This document shows positions 57,793-64,000 of a stretch of DNA of 64,000 nucleotides, piece by piece. Origin of the DNA: Desarmillaria ectypa (taxonomy: Eukaryota > Basidiomycota > Agaricomycetes > Agaricales > Physalacriaceae). Positions within the stretch are counted from its first letter, which is position 1, and the number at the start of each line of letters is the position of its first letter. The translations under genes were made by a program, and so were the position numbers. Location of the stretch: the NCBI GenBank assembly GCA_030407005.1, contig JAUDYN010000001.1, positions 3,844,001 through 3,908,000 of the forward strand, written 5' to 3'. The notes under the pieces were generated by a model. It did no database searches. It was not told the DNA's origin and saw only the letters and a program-made list of their open reading frames with translations.

Positions 57793-58764
57793 TTAGATTG
57801 TACTCCAAGCATTATCCACAGGCAATATAGTACCGCTGATGCCTTTGCTCGGGTCAGAGGCAAGGAAGACTATGACTTGAGCAATTGTTTCCGGTGCTGC
57901 CATCCCTTCGCCCGTAATAGCGTTTACATGAACATCAAGTATGGGTCTGGACCATGCCACGTTCAGGATGATGGACACATTCGAGAGATCTGTACTGACT
58001 TGATTCTCATGCTGGACGCGATATCCATATCACGTAAGGTGTTGCTAATATTCGTGGTCACGCCTGAAGTGAAAAGAGAACGTTAACAGCGGCAAAATAT
58101 AAGAAGCGTGAAGATAGACCTCCAGGCGCTACGGCGTTGCATCTTATGCCATCGTATTTATAGAGCCAGGCAGTGTTCTTCGTCGCCGACCTACAAGACA
58201 ACTTCGATCAATGTGGAACTCCAACAAACAAGAGGCACATACGATTCCATGTTTACTCGCGGTATAAGCCACCCCAGCCACGGCGCCACTCATGCCTGAT
58301 TTGCTTGTGACATTCACGATGGCTCCGCCACCCTTCACTTTCATCACTTTTACTGCCTCCCGCATCAGCTTAACCGGGCCCGTCAAGTTCACTGCAATGA
58401 CCCGTTCCCACACCTCGTCCTTGAGCGCGTCCACGCCAACATTGTTATCCATGATCCCAGCGTTATTCACGAGTATATCCACGCCGCCGGATTCAGGGAA
58501 TGCCTTTTTGCTTGCAGCGATGATGGCTGCGGGAGCAAGAGGGTCAGCGATGTTGCCTTCGTAGAAAGAGAATGTTGGTGAATTCGTAAATGCATCATTG
58601 GGACGTAGATCAACACCGAGAACTGAGCACCCATCTCGAAGGAGCGCTTGGGTGGTGGCGAGTCCAATTCCGCTGGAGGAACCGGTGACAATAGCGACCT
58701 GGTGAAAGGTCAGTCATCGTGACGCTCGAATAGAGAAGATACAAACTTTTCCGACCAGAGACAT
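57793..58764 (-). CDS. Short-chain dehydrogenase/reductase (SDR)
   Basis: It is a NAD(P)-dependent oxidoreductase of the classical SDR type with unknown substrate. Exon 1 (MSLVGK, 58747-58764) joins VAIVTGSSSGIGLATTQALL, the cofactor-binding TGxxxGIG loop. NNAGIMDNN and the active-site S...YTASK follow. After the YTASKHGI exon, the next exon reads NTAWLYKYDGIRCNAVAPGG. The splice between them is unclear: the natural acceptor CTTGTAG gives a frameshift, and a later AAG keeps the frame but drops several residues. The last exons encode GVTTNIS-type sequence and end PVDNAWSTI (57793). It lies between the two DOMON/b561 genes on the same strand. Confidence 0.85.
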
Positions 58765-59927
58765 AATAATGTATAGTCCATGATAGCATCATGGACCTAT
58801 TTAAAGTTGAAATGTATCGCATGATACGGGTTGGTCTTCTAACGTGAGCGAAATGATCAACCGGGCCAAGCCTGTCTGTTCAGCAACCTTCCTTTCCATT
58901 TCTGTTTCGAAAATATTTGACCGGAAGGTAGTCCCACACCCCGATAACCGCTTGGCACCCCAGCCAATCTGACTGTCTTATATTCAACAACATCGACAGT
59001 CAGACGACTATAAAAAAAATTGATCAGGCCACTAACTCCAACAATAATAAACGTACAATTTCTCTTCGCGAACGCTATAGCGCTGACTCTCCTCGTTCGC
59101 CAAGCTTTTTCGTACAAATTTTTCGTCCGAAATCGCAACGTAACATATCACACATTCCAAAGAAGATGCCTGTGTAATTAAAGTAATACCGCACGGAACG
59201 GGTGTTTCTGGGAGAAAGTCGGTAAGAACAACAATGAGCTATGAAAGTCATGGTTGACTCGGAAGAGGTCGAAACCAGTTCGAAGCACGGTCCGAAGCTA
59301 GCCTTTAAATCAAATTAGAGCCGTTGCAGCATTTGATGTATAGTAGCATATCACGAAGTAGCGCCGTAGAGAGAGGAAGGTGGCGGTCGTTGTGCCGTTC
59401 AGTCACCGGTGGAAGTTGAACCAAGCCTTCGCGGTTCGGGCCGGTGACCGACATTTTGAGTCACGTGATTGGATCCTCAAGTCTTCTTTGATGTATTTTT
59501 CGTTTAAAAAATCTGGAGCTTCTTCAGCATATGGTGTATTCGCATCATCTTCAGCTCGTTTCTACAGCCATTGCATTAGAATTGTAAGAATTTGGTAGCA
59601 CATCGTAAAAGTCGGAATCTTTGATTAGTGTCCGTGCGGCCCGGCCGTCCGGGACCCCACCAAAATACTTCGTCCTGTCATCAACATATGTACGACAATG
59701 GCCTCCGAACAGACAGGGGAATCTACTGATAACCACAAAATATACAGAAATTACACATAACATAAGGAAAAGGGAACCGCTATCGCGGCTGGAATAAATG
59801 GAAGCGGGTGCTTGACTGTCTGATGTCTGTGATCATCTGTACGTGCCTAAGAAACAAGAAAGGTAAGAAAACCGATGGGTAAGTAACAAAGAAAAAAAAA
59901 AGAGGTATAATGTCATCGATTGTGATA
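58765..59927. other. Intergenic region
   Basis: Several short frames on both strands, none with recognised features. It holds the SDR promoter. Confidence 0.45.
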
Positions 59928-61704
59928 TCAATGTTGAACATTGGACATGTAGAACTCATATTGTAAACGATTTGCCCTACCTTTGGCAGCTGCTTCTTGT
60001 CTGTATTGCTTTGGAAGGAATGTCAACCCAATCAGGTACAATAAAGGTACCACCTGATTTATGCCGACAGACGTCAATTATACTGTATAGACATAAAGAA
60101 CAGGAACGTACCACCACCCAGACATACCAAACGATGTCGGCACCTTGGGCAATATCACCACGCCCTGTGGTCCTTGGCCATTCAGTTTTATATCCGGTCC
60201 GAACTTGATAGAAAGCCAAGGAAATGATGAGCAGCCCGAAAGTAGCGTGGAAGTAATTTTGCAAGGGCCGACCAGTGGACCGCTTGGGCTTAACCCAATG
60301 AATGAATGCACCCAAGGCACACTGGACCCAGTACAGCACAAATATGACGACGCCCCATTGCTACGAAAAGTGCCTATCAGAGCATTAAAACGGATCGTCG
60401 ACAGCAAGGCATACCTTGTGTGCATCGTCTAAGTGAATCGCATTGGAAGAAGTCACACTCTGCACGCCAAGGGCAAACCCAACAATAATCAGAGGGCCAG
60501 CTGAATTGCGCAATCCTCTTAGAAACGAGGTAGAGGATAATAATGATCCAACTTACAGATTGCAAACTGGGATATCCAATGTCCGGTATACCATTTGGGC
60601 GTGAATGTTCTCACATACCGCGCGAGTAACGATCCAAAGGGAAGGAAAAACAAGAAGCCGACGACACAGAGAATGGCGTGCGCTACAATCATGCGCTGGT
60701 ACGGCTGTAAAGGGATACTAAGTGAAGCAGGCCGGGCTGTCCCAGAAGTGCTTCCCGGAGATGACGCAGAACCGGTTGACGTCCCAGACAAAGTCCCCGC
60801 CAAGTTTAATTGAAAAGCGCCGTAGTCAAGATGCTGCTGAATACTAGCGCTCACGCTAGAAGATCCCGGATTGGTACGCCCTGAAGCGTAAATGACATTT
60901 TCAGTCGTACCACCGTTTGCCTAAAGGAGGAAGAATAGATAAGCGGGCCTGGTAAAGATTGAGGAGGAACATGACACACATCAACGGTAAATGCGAATCT
61001 GGTTTGTGATCCCGACGTCTGGAAGAATGCGATTTATTGAATGGCGAACTGAGGCATTTGAGCGGCGGCGCTTACAGTGCTGGCGCTCTGTGCTAAGGTT
61101 GCGACTCGGCCGGGGTTACTGACTACCTGGGGCGTTGAATGACCGCTGGATGCCCGTTGGGATAACGTTATGGTTCCATCACTGTTGGAACACATGATGA
61201 CCATTGGCGAATTTGACATTTGGGTACCAAACCCCCTAGCAATAGAGATGTCGGTGAGATGGCTACAAACTCGACACATAGGAGACTTACATCCCCATCC
61301 ATCCAACTGTTTGTGTGCTGGACAGAACATCTAAGGAACAGCAATTATTCTCGCGAAGTAACAAATGATGGAAAGAAATGATCTAACATTGTACGGAGGT
61401 CCCGTTCACCGTGGCTTCGACACACATGGTCTGAAAGACCACACTTAAGAAAGGCGAACAGATCTTTGGACAGAAGGAACATACATTACCACACTGGGAG
61501 CCTCCGGTTACAGACGACTGTGTGCCTCCGGTCCCAGAAGACTGTGTGCTTTCGGTCCCGGACGACGGTGAAGTAGTCTCTTGATCCTGCAAGGTATTTA
61601 AGTGACGAGGACGATCGAATCAAAGAAAAAGGCACATGATCTTGAGGGATAGCAGCCACTGCACCAACAAGTGTGAGCAGGAGAGGAATAGGAGAGAAAT
61701 GCAT
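59928..61704 (-). CDS. DOMON/cytochrome b561 membrane protein B
   Basis: It is a duplicate of protein A with the same exon plan. The signal peptide is MHFSPIPLLLTLVGAVAA. A Ser/Thr/Gly-rich linker (TESTQSSGTGGTQSSVTGG) absent from A precedes MCVEATVNGTSVQ. The DOMON part has GFGTQMSNSPMVIM and LQ-type QQHLDYGAFQL with the likely ligand His. The b561 helices keep His in VAHAILC, WYTGHWIS, FIHWVKPK and NYFHATFG. A Trp after MVIM in A is Cys here. A second Ser/Thr-rich insertion (SGTSTGSASSPGS) lies before the first helix. The tail ends EFYMSNVQH. The predicted role is as for A. Confidence 0.9.
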
Positions 61705-62037
61705 GGGTATCATCAGAATTTACGTGCCATTTTATATACGGCGGAACTAATTGGTTGGCGCGGCGGTAACCTTCGTGCTTGACATGCACGGCTGTTCTCG
61801 GTAAATATGGATTCTATACATGATCGGAGGACCTTACTTTAATTTATCTCCTTCTGCTGTCACGTTGTTCGATATCATCATCAAAAGGGACAAACACGAG
61901 GCGAATGTCACCTTCCGCCGTTTCGTTTACGAACGAAATACCAATCCGCAGCAATTTGCCTTCCCACACAAGCATACAAAAAGCAGACTATCTAACATAC
62001 TGCTTGGCACCACGAAAGGCAGTGAAGTGCACGTGCT
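61705..62037. other. Short intergenic region
   Basis: It holds the protein B promoter and the end of the API5-like gene's 3' flank. A TATATAA-like stretch (complement of TTTTATATACG near 61735) lies about 30 bp upstream of the protein B start. Confidence 0.45.
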
Positions 62038-64000
62038 TTACCAACGCTTCTGCTTGCCGCGACTGCCGAACGCATCTCCCATTCCAGATATGTGGTTTCT
62101 TTCGGACTCTAGACGATCAATGAGTGAGGGCGGATGTCGATCTGTCCCCACGACGCTTGCTGATTCCATCTTGGCAGCACCTTTAATGCTGTAGCCACCT
62201 TCGGGAGGACCATCAACATCCATGCCGTTATCTGGTGGTCGCTGCTGCGGACTGCGCCCAGCACTTGGTCTTCGTTCAATTGATTCCCGTGGCGAATGCG
62301 ATGCAGAATCAGCTAAACGATTCAATAGTGATAATCCAGGTCCATTCCCTGTCTTCGCCCTTTTCTGATACCTTGACGAGTCCTCACGAGGGGAATTGCG
62401 TTTGCTTGGGTTTGCTTGGGGAGACGCGTCCTTCATTATATGGTCGGCATCTCGACTGGATATCCTCATTTTGCGTGATACGTCTACCGACGCCCTGGCG
62501 GCTGGTCTCGGCGGCAACGATGCCGGTATATGTGTTATGTTGGATGAACCAGTAGTGGCGGTGGGGGTCAGGGCCACTCTGGGTGCTAGAGACTGATGAA
62601 ACAGAAGAGGCAACGTCGGACACAAGCGACAGAAATGAAAAGTGGCCCACTGCGAACCCTAATGAGCAATTGAAGAGCCTGGTTTGACGTCTTGGCAGCC
62701 AAGGCTTCAACAGCAGAATTGATTGATGTGGGTACAGTCCATTGTGGGCCTTGCTGCGCTTTGCGCTGCCAAGTACATCATCAGAGAAAGGAAATGTACA
62801 TCAAACTGTACTCACTTGTATACATGACTTCAACAGCAGCTCGCAGGCCTTCCTCGATCGCTCTTTTGAGTCGACGGAATCGCCTAGACGCTATAAGAAC
62901 GGATGAGAAGAAAAACATCCATTTGAGCAAGTATATAACCTCGAAGAAAATGGGGGAAACATCAATGATGGCGTAAACTTGCTTTTGTAGCTGCTCCCGC
63001 TCCGGTGGTCGGGAGTTTTTGAGATCTTCTTCGCAAGCTGCTAGGATTTCAGCCAATTGACAGAGAACTAGTGTCTGATCGTCTTGTGATAATTTCATCA
63101 GCGTGATTTTTGAAGTCAGGGAGCCATAGTAAAATTTGAGAAGGTCCAGAGGCGATGAGGTCTTCTTGTCGACGGTAAGATGATGAGCCAAACTGAGGTA
63201 GGATCTTGTCGTCGGGGACAAAGGGGAGCACTTGAGGTCCGATACTTCAAGTTTTCGTATCACCGCTTGAAGGAGGAGATTCCCCTGTTGGGAGCGCGAG
63301 CTAAACATAGACAAGGGGAGTATATGTTCTCGAATAAATGATGCGGCTTCGTTATCAGCCAATCGTGGTATAGCCTGATGAAAATGGGTAAGAGAAGAGA
63401 AAAGATGACAAGAATAACGTACAAGAGTAAGCCCCTCCGCAAATTGGTTATTGAGCTTGGGATTTTGATTGATAGTTTCTTTGGCTTCGTTCGTCATAAA
63501 CGCGAGCACGAGTCCACGTAACCGTTCCCGTATGGCTATTTCCTCTTGGTCCATACTGTCGTCAGCGGGGACAATTTGGTCAAATAGTACACCAAGAGTA
63601 ACGGAAGGAGCCATGACCAAGTGTTCCCTTAAAGCCGTCTTGATTACAGCAACTTCTTCAGGCTCCTCTGAAAATCTCGAGATGAAACAATGGAAGCTTT
63701 TGTAAAGAAGTAATAGCTACCACTCTGAAGCAACTGCAACAGCACGTCCGTATTTCGTTTCACCCAGTCGTTATCAGCCGCTGAAAGACCTGTAATCGCG
63801 ATATATCCCTCTGTTCTAACCTAATCCTCTCATATAAACGTAGTAATGCTTAAAAAAGTACTGAGACATACTTTGCTAGACTGATCTTCACATATATCAT
63901 ACACCGCATTGATGGCATCCTCCTCGAGCTCAGGGAAGTCGGCGAAGAAAAATTTGATGTTTTGGGCAGCAAGAATCTTGAAATAAGCACGGGAGGAATG
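62038..64000 (-). CDS. API5: API5-like (apoptosis inhibitor 5) protein, 3' part
   Basis: API5 proteins are nuclear helical-repeat scaffolds. The window edge cuts off the N-terminus. The first visible exon has LAAQNIKFFFADFPELEEDA and AVYDICED, matching the first helical repeats of the family, then VRTEGYIAITGLS, EEPEEVAVIKTALREH and SVTLGVLFDQIVPADDSM. More helical exons follow to about 62840 (DLLKFYYGSLTSKITLMK). The C-terminal exon is low-complexity and basic (RNSPREDSSRYQKRAKTG) and ends RGKQKRW at 62038, a plausible nuclear signal. At the intron near 62760 the acceptor CGCAAAG keeps the frame better than the earlier TTGGCAG. Confidence 0.85.

Overview
The window looks like a chromosome segment of a filamentous basidiomycete, probably an Agaricomycete. 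The evidence is short GT-AG introns of about 45-60 nt in every host gene, a DOMON plus cytochrome b561 gene pair, a Cys-rich single-pass membrane protein of a type common in mushrooms, and chromodomain Ty3/Gypsy elements decayed mainly by C-to-T changes at CpG.

Positions 1-43758 are an island of nested LTR retrotransposons with no host gene that I can support. From left to right: TE1 (plus, 3' part, 1-2900) lies in the leader of TE2 (minus, 2901-3446), which lies in TE3 (minus, 3447-7928), which lies in TE4 (minus, 7929-10823). TE4 is bounded by a 1.36-kb non-coding repeat (10824-11828 and 20245-20605), which TE5 split. TE5 is a full-length minus element, 11829-20239, with a CAAGA target duplication. 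A mosaic follows at 20606-24350: an inverted repeat, a solo LTR and unassigned AT-rich DNA. TE7 (minus) was split by TE8 (minus, 24757-41723, ATAAA duplication), and TE8 was split by the youngest copy, TE9 (plus, 25698-34195, GTATC duplication).

These elements share one layout. A 13-nt sequence next to the 5' LTR is complementary to the presumed transcript start (self-priming). Next come a small ORF with one membrane segment (ORF0), a proline-rich and acidic ORF1, gag with a CCHC knuckle, then PR-RT-RNase H-integrase ending in a chromodomain and a second chromo-like segment. All copies carry stops, mostly CGA to TGA.

Positions 43759-64000 are host DNA. On the plus strand are two uncharacterised spliced genes (44161-45791 and 45767-47950) and a single-pass membrane protein (50109-52359). 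Five genes then run on the minus strand: homocysteine S-methyltransferase (53283-54544), DOMON/cytochrome b561 protein A (54857-56504), a short-chain dehydrogenase (57793-58764), DOMON/cytochrome b561 protein B (59928-61704) and the 3' part of an API5-like gene (62038 to beyond the window). The two DOMON/b561 genes are diverged duplicates around the dehydrogenase. No rRNA, tRNA or CRISPR array was found.
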